This document shows, piece after piece, positions 31,530-41,869 of a DNA stretch of 64,000 bases. Numbering within the stretch: position 1 is the first letter of the stretch; every line of letters starts with the position of its first letter. The position numbers and the translations under genes were made by a program. The DNA is from Lumbricus rubellus (Eukaryota; Annelida; Clitellata; Crassiclitellata; Lumbricidae): NCBI GenBank assembly GCA_945859605.1, contig OX243824.1, forward strand, positions 3,959,117 through 4,023,116, read 5' to 3'. Under the pieces are notes generated by a model that did not search any database, had not been told where the DNA came from, and saw nothing but the letters and a program-made list of their open reading frames with translations.

Positions 31530-32040
31530 TTTTACCTGGACATAAAATGTTAAAAAATAATTCCTGTCTGCGGCAACGACCCGTGATTTCATACGCTGTC
31601 GTTAAACAATCATAGATCCAGTCAATACGACTTTACTACAGCCATCATAGCAATTTTCTCTGTTGCAAAGCCTGGCAACGCCTTCAGTTATCAGATGTAA
31701 AAATAGTGATAAAGCAAGAAACTTATGGCATCAGAATATTATCATTAAAAGGTGTCTAAACGGATCTTCACAATCTCACTAATTTTCAATTCTTTCACAA
31801 CATGACGTTGTTGATCTGAGGCTATCAATGTATGATACACATACCGTGACGAAGATCTGATGCATTTTCAACAGCGTTACATAATTCTACAGCAATTATT
31901 ACAAACAGCAAATTTTAAATGTCGTGATGTATGAGTCCAGGGTTTATCGACAGTGTGTGGCAGAAGCCTTTGCCGTCGCAAAAGTTTTTTTGGCATATTA
32001 CAGCTGAATATTTATGGAGAACGGTTGATGTGTTTTAGGC
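31530..32040. other. no gene; scraps of module X
   Basis: 'tgcggcaacgacccgtgatt' near 31569 and 'ttttttggcatattacagct' near 31985 resemble parts of module X. The rest is AT-rich. Confidence 0.35.
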
Positions 32041-32089
32041 TGAAACGATAAATTACTGGTTAACTCGGGAATATACACGGTGTCCCAAT

Positions 32090-32520
32090 TGAACTGATAC
32101 CCTTTTGTTTTGTCGATATAGGCCTACTTGTCAATTCTAAATGAAATACTATAAAATTTGAATTTCACAAAATTTTCAGGAAACATTGATAATTTATCCC
32201 TCTTATATTCCTTAAAATATTATAGAGCTGCATTTATAACTGACAAGCATATTTTTTATTCCCGAAACAAAAGGTTATCAGTTCAATAATATTGGTACAC
32301 TGTGCAGTGTGCACGTAGATCATTCGAAAAACTTAGCGCAACTTTTTATCTATATTATATGAATCAGGCACATAGAGGTGTCTAAGACGATGTGAATAAA
32401 TGGTATCAGTTCAATTGGGACACTACACAATCTCATATATGAAAGCTTTGCGCAACTTTATATTTATAATAAATAAATCAAGCACTTAGAGGTGTCTAAG
32501 ACGATGTGAACTTTATTCTA
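32090..32520 (+). repeat. short tandem duplication with two cores
   Basis: A unit of about 115 bases containing 'aacttttta(t)...AGAGGTGTCTAAGACGATGTGAA' occurs twice (cores near 32374 and 32489). 'tcccaattgaactgatacc' and its inverse 'ggtatcagttcaattgggac' flank part of it. Confidence 0.6.
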
Positions 32521-32652
32521 TATTATAGCGTTTAATTACATCTTGCAATGAAAACAAGAAATTAGTTATAGTCCGGTTTTATTTTGACGTAATAGCATTT
32601 CTTTATTCAATAATAAACTTGGTGTAGTATTTGCATAAGTTTTACCTGAAGT

Positions 32653-32873
32653 GGGGCGCGGTGGTATAGTGGTGGCGTCGTTGCGAAGGACCCGGAAGGT
32701 TCAAGGTTCGAATCCACCTCGCCGCGTAAGGACATTGGGCAAGTCCTTCACTCACAATTGCTCAGCGCTTTGGCGTGTAACTCCGATGCAGTGTCCGCTT
32801 TACATTCGGGAGCGCCTCTGAGTAGAAAGAGCTTGAAGGGGCGCTATAACAAGTGCATATACAAACAAAGTAT
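32653..32873 (+). mobile_element. tRNA-derived SINE (family 1), plus strand
   Basis: Head GGGGCGCGGTGGTATAGTGG, B-box GGTTCGAATCC, body 'gggcaagtccttcactcac', tail GGGAGCGCCTCTGAGTAG and GAAGGGGCGCTATAACAAG. Confidence 0.88.
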
Positions 32874-33059
32874 TTTCGTTTTTCAGGGTTTTTTTAATCA
32901 GCCGTCATAGTTCAGAGTGAGGATGGAACTACAGGTTGTAATGTCATTCATTCATTCTTTTCTTCCTGCTCTCTCTCCGCACAGAAACGAATTTTGTTTG
33001 ACCGGCAGCTCAGAACGGCTTGTTTTTGCTTCTGCCTTGATGGTCTGTTGAAACAAAAC

Positions 33060-33270
33060 CATCCATTTTAAGCCCAAGTAACAGTATTGAAGGCGAAAGG
33101 AAGTTACTGTAGGTTACACTGAAAATTGAACCTAGTCGTTTGACAGTCTAGCTACAAATTTTGTTCAAAATAAGGCATATATTTAGCATGAATTAAACAA
33201 TTTGAAGGTGTCTTAGCAGATCCTGCTTTAGTATTTGATCAGTGATCACGTGTCATGCACGCTCAAGGTT
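33060..33270 (+). repeat. segmental duplicate of 37290-37470
   Basis: 'gaaggcgaaaggaagtt', 'caatttgaaggtgtcttagc' and 'tgtcatgcacgctca' recur in order at 37310-37465. A second shared block is at 34546-34620 and 37505-37560. Confidence 0.8.
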
Positions 33271-34060
33271 TGATGCTCGGGCGGTTGACGCGGCGTTTCC
33301 AAGTCTCCCAAGTCCCGAACCAGCGTTGCCACTCCTTGGGTTTTTTCACAAGATCTTGGGTTTTTCGATCCGAACTTGGAAAATGGGGTTTTTTCGGGAC
33401 GAACTTGGGTTTTTTGCTTGGGTTTTCTTAGACAAAAAATCTTGGGTTTTTTCGATTCGAACTTGGGAAAAATGGGTTTTTTTCCTGAAAAACTTGGGTT
33501 TTTTGCTTGGGTTTTCTGTTTCGACTAAGAAAGTTTGGCAAATCTGGACATTTTGGAAAGATTTGGGCCGGATGACTAAAAAAAATAAAGGGTCATCAGA
33601 ATTTTCGGACTGAAAATTGAAAGATTTTATAGATTTATTTTGGTCCGGATCACTAAAAAGAGAGTCGTCAGATATTTTTGACAGAAAATTGTCGAAATTG
33701 TCGAAGATTTGGGCAACTTGGGTTTTCTTGGGTTTCTTTGACCCTTCAACTTGGGTTTTTTCATTTTTTAGAGTGGCAACGCTGTCCCGAACAAGCGTGT
33801 TGTTCGGGACTTGGAAGTGCTTCTGGATGAAGACCTATCCATAGATCAGCATGTCAATTCTCTCTGTAGGTCTTGCTTCTGCCAACCACGACAGATCAGA
33901 GTCATCCCGCGTAATCTATCACATGAAGCCGCTGCCACTCTTGTCCACTCGTTTGTGCTGAATCGACTGGATTTCCGCAATGCTGTCCTTGCGTGTCTCC
34001 CGAAGTTCCGGGGACAGTATGGCCTCAACTGCGCTGCCCGATCTTTTGTTTTTTTTCTTC
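33270..34060 (+). mobile_element. CR1/L2-like LINE fragment, split by a hAT MITE
   Basis: Downstream of the MITE the frame reads VVRDLEVLLDEDLSIDQHV, then LVHSFVLNRLDFRNAVLACL and CAARS, the thumb region seen also at 27890-28130. The piece left of the MITE (ending TCCCGAAC) joins it. Truncated at both ends. Confidence 0.75.
33321..33784. mobile_element. hAT-type MITE carrying an ACTTGGGTTTTTT minisatellite
   Basis: Perfect ends CAGCGTTGCCACTC and, inverted, GAGTGGCAACGCTG, with an exact 8-bp target duplication TCCCGAAC (33313-33320 and 33785-33792). The body is a degenerate array of ACTTGGGTTTTTTC-like units, about ten of them. A plus frame rich in GFF, WVF and LGF runs through it, which is a consequence of the repeat. 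Confidence 0.9.
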
Positions 34061-34274
34061 TTTCTAGATTTGTTTATTCTGCTCATCTCAAATCGACGGA
34101 ATAATTACTTCGGTCACACATTTCTGATAAATTGATAAAGTTTTTAAAGTAAATAAAACACTATCGTCGCATTGCAACTTAGCAAAGATTCGAAATACGC
34201 GAAAGCGCAAAACGGAAATTCGCAAAAAGCTCACGGAAGTTCAAACCGAGACGTACGGAAATGCACATGCAGTG

Positions 34275-34405
34275 ATTCATTCATTCATTCATTCATTCAT
34301 TCATTCATTCATTCATTCATTCATTCATTCATTCATTCATTTTATTCATTCATTCATTCAGAACATTTATATAGCGCCCTTCAAGAAACTACTCAGAGGT
34401 GCTCA
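34275..34405 (-). repeat. (ATTC)n tract joined to a LINE 3' tail, minus strand
   Basis: About 20 ATTC units followed by 'gaacatttatatagcgccct' and 'ctactcagaggtgctc', the inverse of the LINE tail. Confidence 0.85.
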
Positions 34406-34646
34406 TAATATGATTAGAAATTCGCAATAGCGCAGAACGCAATAACTATGACATCATATTATGATGTCATAAGCTTACTTATGCAAAAATCTATCATATA
34501 CAACGATGCACAAATATTAAGTCTGTAATGCGAATTTAGTCACCTTCATGATTCGGGAAATAAATTAATCACTTTTCCAGAATGATGTTTAAAAATTGTT
34601 TTTAAAATATTCAAAAAATAAATTTAAAAAAATAAAATCCTGTTAA

Positions 34647-35624
34647 CCCTCAGGCTACCACGCTATTTTTGTAACACTGACTACCAAGGGGGGGGGGTGG
34701 TTACCACCCCCCCCTGGATTTTGGGTTTGGTTTGCGATATCATAACTTGTAATACAACTATGGATTCAGCATTCATTTCTGCACAAAATGGTATATTTAG
34801 GTTTAAAATATATGAAAGCACCCCGAAGTTATGAATTTTTTACCGTAGGCACCCGTCGATTTCACAAAATGTTTACTTTCGCTAAGCAAAATATTAGATT
34901 CTGTGTGTTTTTAACATAATTTATTTAATTAAAAATAGTTTACATATAATAAAGTCCAATATTCAACTATAAAAACTAGTAATAAGTTAGTTTTAGCTAC
35001 AATAAAAAGAGAGAAAACATGTAAAACATGCTGAAAAACGCTTACGCAGACTTATCGGTTTGCGTTGTAAAAAAACCCAACATTTTCACACATTTAAATT
35101 TATTTTGAGCACTTCCGGTCATCAAATGTCAAATTAAATGGTATCATAAAATAGCCCTAAATGCCCTCTATAGAATGACATAATTTATTTCTCTTAAAAA
35201 GTAAAGTATGAATACTTTTTAATAGGAAAAACATGAAAATTGTATGAAAATAAAACACCTTTATTTATATTTTAATTTATTTTGAGCACTTCCGGTTGTC
35301 CAAAGACAACTCACTGAGCATGGAAATGTAGCCCCACATTCCCTCTACAGAATGGTGTAATTGGTGTCTCTTCATGTCAAAGGACGGATAAGATACAGCC
35401 GATAATCTAAGGGGGGTGGTATCCACCCCCCTGGTGCCTCGGGTATATCGGGTATAACTTTTGAATGGTATGGTATATCATCACGCATTTTAGCTCAAAA
35501 TGTGTGCAAATGAATCCTCTACAGCTACCTAAAACGTCAAAATTTTATTCCTAACGAAAAAAAAATTGATTTGGGAAAAACCTAGGGGGGGGGGTGGATA
35601 CCACCCCCCCTGGTAGCCCGAGGG
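34647..35624 (-). mobile_element. TTAA-type MITE, family F1, copy 3
   Basis: About 978 bases, minus orientation, TTAA on both sides (34643-34646 and 35625-35628). Inserted within the duplicated block. The paralog near 37575 reads 'gtgtttaggtaaagtaag' where this copy reads 'cctgttaa...ttaaagtaaagtaa', a diverged empty site. Confidence 0.92.
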
Positions 35625-35659
35625 TTAAAGTAAAGTAAAAAATAAGCAATTCCCATTAC

Positions 35660-35801
35660 CTTTCGAAAAGAAGTGATCGGACGCCCCTTTCCTTTCCAGA
35701 CTGTGTTGGCCAGGATGGCGTTCGGAATTTAAAATATATACTTGTGCATGGACGCCGTCCATGACCGTCCAGCCACACTTTAAGCCCTGAGTTTAGGGAC
35801 A
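35660..35801 (-). CDS. coding exon, unrecognised family
   Basis: A minus-strand exon of 142 bases between acceptor TTTGTTATCACATAG and donor GAAAG|GTAATGG, phase 1 in and phase 2 out. It encodes SLNSGLKVWLDGHGRRP, CTSIYFKFRTPSWPTQ and SGKERGVRSLLFER. The other two frames are closed and codon composition is even, so this is a plausible real exon. It begins only about 30 bases beyond the F1 MITE. Same strand as the gene at 4.0-8.4 kb, but more than 25 kb away, so a shared transcript is unproven. Family unknown to me. Confidence 0.5.
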
Positions 35802-35982
35802 CTATGTGATAACAAAGAACATTACAGTCGCCGTCATCTGTCACTCTGGATTGGCACTACCAAAGTGCGAGCAATGCTGGAGTTTTCAGTGTCGATAATA
35901 ACTCTAAATTCTACTATGTGACTATGACAAGAAACTCAGAAAAAGTGCAAGATAGACATGAGCATGAAGTATTAGCGACTTC

Positions 35983-36069
35983 ATTTGCATATTCATTTTT
36001 ATTAATTCATTTGCATATTCTTTTTTATTCATTCATTTGCATATTCATTTTTATTCATTCATTTGCAAA
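35983..36069 (+). repeat. 26-bp tandem array with POU octamers
   Basis: ATTTGCAT at 35983, 36009 and 36035, and ATTTGCAAAT at 36061, spaced exactly 26 bases, separated by TTCATTTTTATTCATT-like sequence. ATTTGCAT is the complement of the POU octamer ATGCAAAT. Confidence 0.75.
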
Positions 36070-36344
36070 TTAATTTTTAAAGTCCAAAGACTGGAGAAAG
36101 GATGAGGGCGAAATTATTAATCATCAATGATATGACAGAGTGACACAACAACACGCAAAAATTGTTTCAGTGCCTTTTTCGCATGAATGCGCATTATTTT
36201 ATGTATTAGATAATTGGAGCATTCTTTGACACCTTTAACTCGTGATTTCACGACGTTATATATTGTATACTTAATTTTCGTTCGCAATATCAGCTCGGCA
36301 TAGTTTTATGTGCATAGCCATCGCAACCGTAATAAATCATTATT

Positions 36345-36430
36345 ACAGAAAATGTCAAGTTAATTTCTGTCCAGGGTAATGGATTCTGTTTTTGTAGACC
36401 CTGGTCAAATCGGATCCATCCATCGTTCGC
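36345..36430 (+). repeat. module X dispersed repeat
   Basis: 'tctgtccagggtaatgg', 'ttgtagaccctggtcaaatc' and GGATCCATCCATC, directly followed by module Y. Confidence 0.75.
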
Positions 36431-36435
36431 CACTG

Positions 36436-36525
36436 GTTGCACTCTGCCAGTGCCAGTCCCAAGCCTGGATAAAGGAGGAGGGCGCCGCTAATGGTCTTTG
36501 TTACCACACAGTAACGTTAAACAGC
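36436..36525 (+). repeat. module Y dispersed repeat (reference copy)
   Basis: 'tgcactctgccagtgccagt', 'cccaagcctggataaaggag', 'gagggcgccgctaatgg' and 'accacacagtaacgtta' in a row. Confidence 0.75.
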
Positions 36526-36593
36526 AAATACGTTCGATCAGTAACAGAAAGATCATGACCCAAATTAAAATTAAAAAGGAATTATTCCGTATT

Positions 36594-36790
36594 GTATTCA
36601 TACTCACTTCAGTCGTCCTCGCAGCGAGGGTTGACCGCATCATGAATTATTGTTTCCTTTCTTGTCGATCCTCCGTGCTCCTCGTGATCTGCCCCATCGT
36701 CATTCAGACCAGGCTCAAATTTTATCCATTCACGTCATATTCTCTTCCTCGCACACCCGGTACCGTGCCCTGTATCAGATCTTTTTCTAT
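36594..36790 (-). pseudogene. coding-like exon with a frameshift
   Basis: On the minus strand DLIQGTVPGVRGREYDVNG runs into a stop, while one base shift away FEPGLNDDGADHEEHGG, STRKETIIHDAVNPRCEDD continues to TGA two bases before a perfect donor GTGAGT (near 36604). The join lies in a GGATAAAATTT run where an indel could explain the shift. Either a damaged exon, a terminal exon, or chance. Confidence 0.35.
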
Positions 36791-37289
36791 ACAGCTTCCT
36801 TGAATTCCTAGACACCTTTAAATCATCCTTTTTGTTGCAATAAACAAATAATTTCCTCTAATTTTCTAGTGTTTGAAACATTAGCTGCAGCCCATTCTAA
36901 CGATGGCGAAAAGAAAATGGTTTTCTGCTGAAGTCAACGATTTTGATAGCACAGAAGAAGCGCAGGGGTAGACATGGGTATGAAATGTTAGAGACTTCAT
37001 TCACTTAGTCTCGGCATTATGAGAAAGGATGGGGAGATTGAGAGGCAGAGACATTTAACGGGGGAGGGGAAGAGAGAAAGGGCGAGATGATTCCAGATGT
37101 GCAGACAGCTGGACAGACAGAAACGGAGACAGAGACAGACTCAAAAGACACAGGGAATAAATTGAAACTCAAGGAGACAGACATACATCTAAGAAACAAA
37201 TAACGGCAGATAGAGACAACACAAAGACGAAGGCAGTCATAATTCTACAATTATTGCCTACAAAAATTAGGGTCTGTTGAATAATTTTA

Positions 37290-37845
37290 ATTAACCCAAA
37301 TAACAGCATTGAAGGCGAAAGGAAGTTGGCTACTCTAGCCATGAAGCTGTAGCTACAATTTTTGTTGAAAAATAAATATATATTGTGTATGTATAAAACA
37401 ATTTGAAGGTGTCTTAGCAGATCCTGTTTTGGTATTTGGCCACTTGTCATGCACGCTCAGAGGTTGATGCGATTTTGATGACTTGGGTGACAGAACAAAT
37501 TACATGATTCTGGAAATAAATTAATCGCTTCTCCATACTGTTGTCTAAAAATTATTTTCAAAATATTCCAAAAATGCCAAAAACGTGTTTAGGTAAAGTA
37601 AGAAAAATAAGCAAAAAAGGGTCAAAAACAATTCCCCGTTCGGATGGAAGTACCCAAGATCTTGAGGCAGTGCTTAAAGGGTGTAAAAATAAATGCCTTC
37701 CCTCTGACCTTGCTAAAACAAGTGCTAGAGACTTCATTTACGTATTCTCGGCATATGAGCAAGGACGGAGATATTTATTGGCAGATATATTTAAAGGTGG
37801 AGGGGTAGCGAGAAATGGCGAGATGATTTCCAGATAGTAGGCAGT
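37290..37845 (+). repeat. segmental duplicate of the 33.06-35.9-kb block, with an open frame
   Basis: Matches 33060-33270 and 34546-34620, and its 3' part ('gagacttcatttacgtattc') matches 35975 and 36985. A plus frame of 98 codons (37541-37834; VRKISKKGSKTIPRSDG, KTSARDFIYVFSAYEQG) spans it; no family or splice support, so probably not a gene. Confidence 0.6.
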
Positions 37846-38419
37846 GCAAAAATAACAGACCAATAGACAGACAGACGGACAGACAGGAACGAAGATAAAG
37901 ACCGAGGAAAAGACAGTGAGAATAAATTGAAAGTCAAAAGGATGCTAAGATAACCTGTAGATAGGTATACTTTTAATTGATGCATTAAATTTGCTGAGCT
38001 GAGGCTTTTGCCGACATTTTAAATTTTGAATGTTACCTGTAGAATTATTTCACGCACTGTTCGTATTTGGTCGAATAGTTCAATAATTCGTAGTCGGCCG
38101 AATAGTGTTAATAGTCACCTAATCGGTATAATACAGCCCTAGTTTTTATATTGTGATTAATAAATTGTCTATTTTCCTTTTATAAGTATTAGCATTTTCG
38201 AGAAATCTGCTTAACATATTTTACGTGCTCGAGTTTATTTCCTTCCATGTGATTGATTGATTGTTTTAGACGATGTCGATGAATAAATTCGTTTCGCGTC
38301 CACAACTTGTATAGCATCAACTGACAAAGTTTAAAAGGTGTCTAAGATCGGCGCTATACTTAATCATGTTCACAATAATAATCATGTCTAAAAATGTTCA
38401 AGATAAGAGCCCTGGCACT

Positions 38420-38860
38420 GAGTAATTAATTCAATCAATCAATCGAGCAGTAAATAAATCTCACAATAAGTAAATCACTCAGTCTGTCAATCATTCAATC
38501 AATCAATCAGTTACTCCATAAGTTTGTCGGTCAATCAATCAGCCAGTCAGTTAGTCAATCAATCAAACAATGAGCCAATCAGTCAATCTATCAACTCCAT
38601 CTATCAATCAACCAATCATACAGTCAATCATTAAATCAATTAGTCAATTAACCAATCAGTCATATAATTAATAGATCAGTTAATTGGTTAATCAGTCAAT
38701 CTGTCAGTCATCCAATCAGTCAGTCAATCAATCAATTAGTCCGTCAGTTGGTCAGTGAGTCAGTCAATTAAGCAATCAAACAAGCATGCAGTCATTAGAT
38801 CAATCAACTATTCAATCATCCTGTCATGCAATGAATCAATATTATTATTATTAATCAATC
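38420..38860 (+). repeat. (AATC)n/(AGTC)n microsatellite
   Basis: About 430 bases of degenerate CAATCAATCAGTCAGT repeat, same type as 25500-25840 and also starting after a core site and a GCGCT/CACTGAGT word. Confidence 0.92.
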
Positions 38861-39659
38861 GACTTTATTTTTAACCTAAATTCAATGCGCTGCCGAGTAG
38901 CAGAATTATAGCTATGGTACGTCTATAATATATTATTGTTCTTAAATATAAATATTATTGGCGTTGCTATAATAAAAGCAAATTATATATCTAACATAAT
39001 TATAATGCGTGCATCAATGCCATGACGTTTGTGTTTACTGTTGAGGCCTTTTATTGCATCATGTGATTGGGTCATCGAATCATTATCGTCACTACTTTGT
39101 ATGAAATTAAAATGTATATAAACTAATTCTACAATTTAAGGGTGTCTAAGCAGATTGCTGAAAGAAATTAAAAGCATATAAATGAGGCAAAGTGAAACAA
39201 TCATAATTATGTCATGCAATTGTCAAATACATCATCTACAGATCAAGTATTGATCGATGGCGCTGAGTAAGTGTTCCTGAAGGTTTCAATACAGTGAACG
39301 TTTCGAGGAAGGAGGCTTTAATTGTTTGCCTCTTCGTACGACGCAATCCTTAATATCATAATATTTAGAAGTCTAGTTTCGACAATGCTCTTGAAACATA
39401 GCAATAATCCAGACGGCTCTTAAAAGTCCGTGTCTGTCACTCTATTTAGTGTGCACTGCTGAAGACTACGGTAGCCTAACATGTTGGCTTTGCGGCAGAA
39501 TAAAACCTATAATTATATTCATAGCTTTTATGAATAATAATATATTTGTAGCATGAGGATTTGGAGTAAGCTTACATGATACGCCGTTTGCTCGAAAATT
39601 AAAGATTTATAGAAACATTAGCAAACAGTTTGAAGGTGTATTTAGTGAATCGTTCATGC

Positions 39660-39735
39660 GCTTCGGCGGTGGTGTGGTGGTGGTGTCTTTGCCTTTGGAG
39701 CCAGAAGGTTCGAGCTTCGAATCCAGCTCAGTTTT
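39660..39735 (+). mobile_element. SINE family 1 head fragment
   Basis: GGTGGTGTGGTGGTGGTGTC and GGTTCGAGCTTCGAATCC resemble the tRNA-like head; the body is missing. Confidence 0.5.
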
Positions 39736-39842
39736 GGGGTAGGAGGTCTTAAATAATCAATTATTTCTTCTTACAATGCAATCCGTAATATCGTAAATTT
39801 ATTATTTAACAGGATTATTATTATATGGTTTTCAGTTAGAGC

Positions 39843-40065
39843 TGTAATATGCCGAAAAAATTAATTAATTTTATTTTGGCGGAAACGGTTTCTGATTTCA
39901 AGCGCTGTAGTCGAACTCTGGATTCATTCGATCCTTGTGATTTCGTGTATGTGTATTTGCAGTTCAACGTCACTGTGTGGTAACAAAGACCATTAAAGAC
40001 GCCCTCCTCCTTTATCCAGGCTTGGGACTGGCACTGGCAGAGTGCAACCAGTGGCGGAGTTTGGT
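39843..40065. repeat. module X (diverged, plus) followed by module Y (minus)
   Basis: 'agctgtaatatgcc' begins a poor module X; 39965-40065 is module Y inverted ('acgccctcctcctttatcca', 'ggcttgggactggcactgg'). Confidence 0.65.
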
Positions 40066-41029
40066 GATTTCGATTTTACATAAGGTTTAGAAAGCAATCT
40101 TTTAATCCAGAGTTCAACGTCTTCTTGGCATCAAAGGCCATTGACGACAACATAGAAAGGTTCCATGACTAAATGACACGCGACAAAAACAATGACATGG
40201 GCAAAATAGCATGTATAAAATGTCATAATGACACAATGTCATGCACTTAGCAGAATGTCATGGACAAAATGTCATAAATGTAAATGAGTAAGCAAGTGTC
40301 TATTTAAACAACTGATGATCGCACAGTCAACAGTTACTGGAAAGTGATTGTAGCCGAACATTTTCAATGGTAAGAACCAATAGGAAATCACAATCTTCTT
40401 ACAAGAATGGCTATAATTCTCTATGCAACATGTATGCACTGCAACGATGTACAACTATGTTGAGAATTTTACTATCGTGCCTTTTATGAAAAGACTCTTA
40501 TTTCATTAAATGAAGTATTTCGACATAGCTCCTGAAACATAGCAATGAGGCACACGGTTCTTAAAAGTCCGTGTTTGTCACTCTTTTTAGTGTGCACTGC
40601 TGCCGACTACACGTTGAACTTGCGACAGAATAAAACCTATATTATTAACCTATTATTAATTAACCTATTGTTAATCAATTATTTTTAATTAACCTATTAT
40701 TCATGTGTAATTGGGTATTAGTTAGAGTCATGGTCTCCGTTAACATCTGTTATAATTAGCGGACGTTTCTCGTTTCACGCCATAGTTATTATGCCTATTT
40801 GATAGCTTTTTTATGGATGTTCGCAGGATGAAGTAGTAGAGCACTTTATAATAGGCAGTTTGTTCGAAAATAAGAAACTTATAAAAGATAGTAGCAAACA
40901 GTTTGAAGGTGTCTTAGTGGATCAAATGGTTTACATTTACTTCCGAGGGGCGAAAAATACACAGAGTATTTTGCTTACATGCAGTGTCTTTTTCCATCGC
41001 AAGCGGCGTTCAGACATGAAGTATAATTT

Positions 41030-41425
41030 CAAATCCTTCACTCGCAATCGTTCATGCGTTTCGGCGTGAAACTCCGATTCAGTGTCCACGCTGTAGTCGG
41101 GAGAGCCTCTGAATATATTATGTGTTGACGGAGCGCAATTATAGTAAGTGCTCATGTTATTATGTGCTCAAGTTATTATGCCTATTGATAGCTTTTACGG
41201 ATATTCGCAGGTTGAAGTTGTACACTACAAAATACGCCGTTTGTTCAAAAATTAAATATTTATAAAAACAGCAGTAAACTGTTTGAGGGTGTCTTAGTGG
41301 ACCAAGTCTTTCACTCACAATCGTTCGCGCTATTTGGTGTGAAACTCCGATTCAGTGTCCTCGTTGTAGTCGGGAGCGCCTCTGAGTATAATACATGTTG
41401 AAGTGGCTCAATAGCAAGTGCTCAT
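41030..41425 (+). mobile_element. two SINE family 1 body/tail fragments
   Basis: 'ttcggcgtgaaactccgatt' ... GAGAGCCTCTGAATA (41030-41155) and 'ttggtgtgaaactccgatt' ... GGGAGCGCCTCTGAGTA (41310-41425). Both follow a core site, so they were duplicated with it. Confidence 0.65.
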
Positions 41426-41756
41426 ACATATCGACATTATTAAATGAACTCAACATACAGACACGCATTTCGTCATCCCCATCTGTGGTCTGTCTGTTTT
41501 TTTTGTCGATTTCATATCTGATAGAACATAAAATCCTACAGCACTGAGATGCGAAGATCTAAACGGCAGCAAACACCTGATTGCTTTCGTGTCCAAGTCT
41601 ATTTTTGTATTGTTTTGTATCTGTAAATTTATATAGCGCCTCTTGCATTCTGAATATTATTTTATTCAAAGCACGAAGAAAATGAAACGCCTTCAAATAA
41701 TCAAAAATGCGAGACTACATAAATGAGAAAAAATACTGGTCTAGTACCTTGCTTAT

Positions 41757-41845
41757 AAAGTGCTGTAATATGCCGAGCAATTTTCTGTCCAGGGTAACGG
41801 CCTCTGTTGTCATAGACCCTGGTCAAATCGGGTCTATCCATCAAT
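41757..41845 (+). repeat. module X dispersed repeat
   Basis: 'gtgctgtaatatgcc', 'tctgtccagggtaacggcc', 'tctgttgtcatagaccctgg', TCAAATCGGG. Closest to the copy at 16615. Confidence 0.82.
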
Positions 41846-41869
41846 GAGAAAAACGAATAGTTAGTTTAG

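Larger units (their letters stand above)
25406..33211 (+). repeat. AAAGGTGT-core sites (third cluster)
   Basis: Sites at 25406, 27155, 30055, 31748, about 32374 and 32489 (both AGAGGTGTCTAAGACGATG) and 33204 (GAAGGTGTCTTAGCAGATC). The two 32-kb sites are tandem duplicates about 115 bases apart. Confidence 0.65.
39379..41430 (+). repeat. three-copy degenerate tandem unit
   Basis: 39379-39700, 40520-40930 and 41165-41430 share 'tgaaacatagcaat', 'aaaagtccgtgt', 'tagtgtgcactgctg', 'cagaataaaacctat', 'gatagctttt', 'tacgccgtttgttc' and the core site in the same order; the third copy keeps only the second half. Confidence 0.75.

Noticed and set aside
4624..32710. Functional tRNA genes at GGTTCGAATCC sites
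   Set aside because: Each is followed by a SINE body and tail and does not fold as a complete tRNA with an acceptor stem.
33242..33613. 123-codon frame with repeated GFF/WVF words
   Set aside because: It reads the ACTTGGGTTTTTT minisatellite of a hAT MITE and crosses the MITE boundary.
37541..37834. 98-codon plus-strand gene
   Set aside because: It overlaps a segmental duplicate whose partners do not keep the frame, and it has no splice or homology support.
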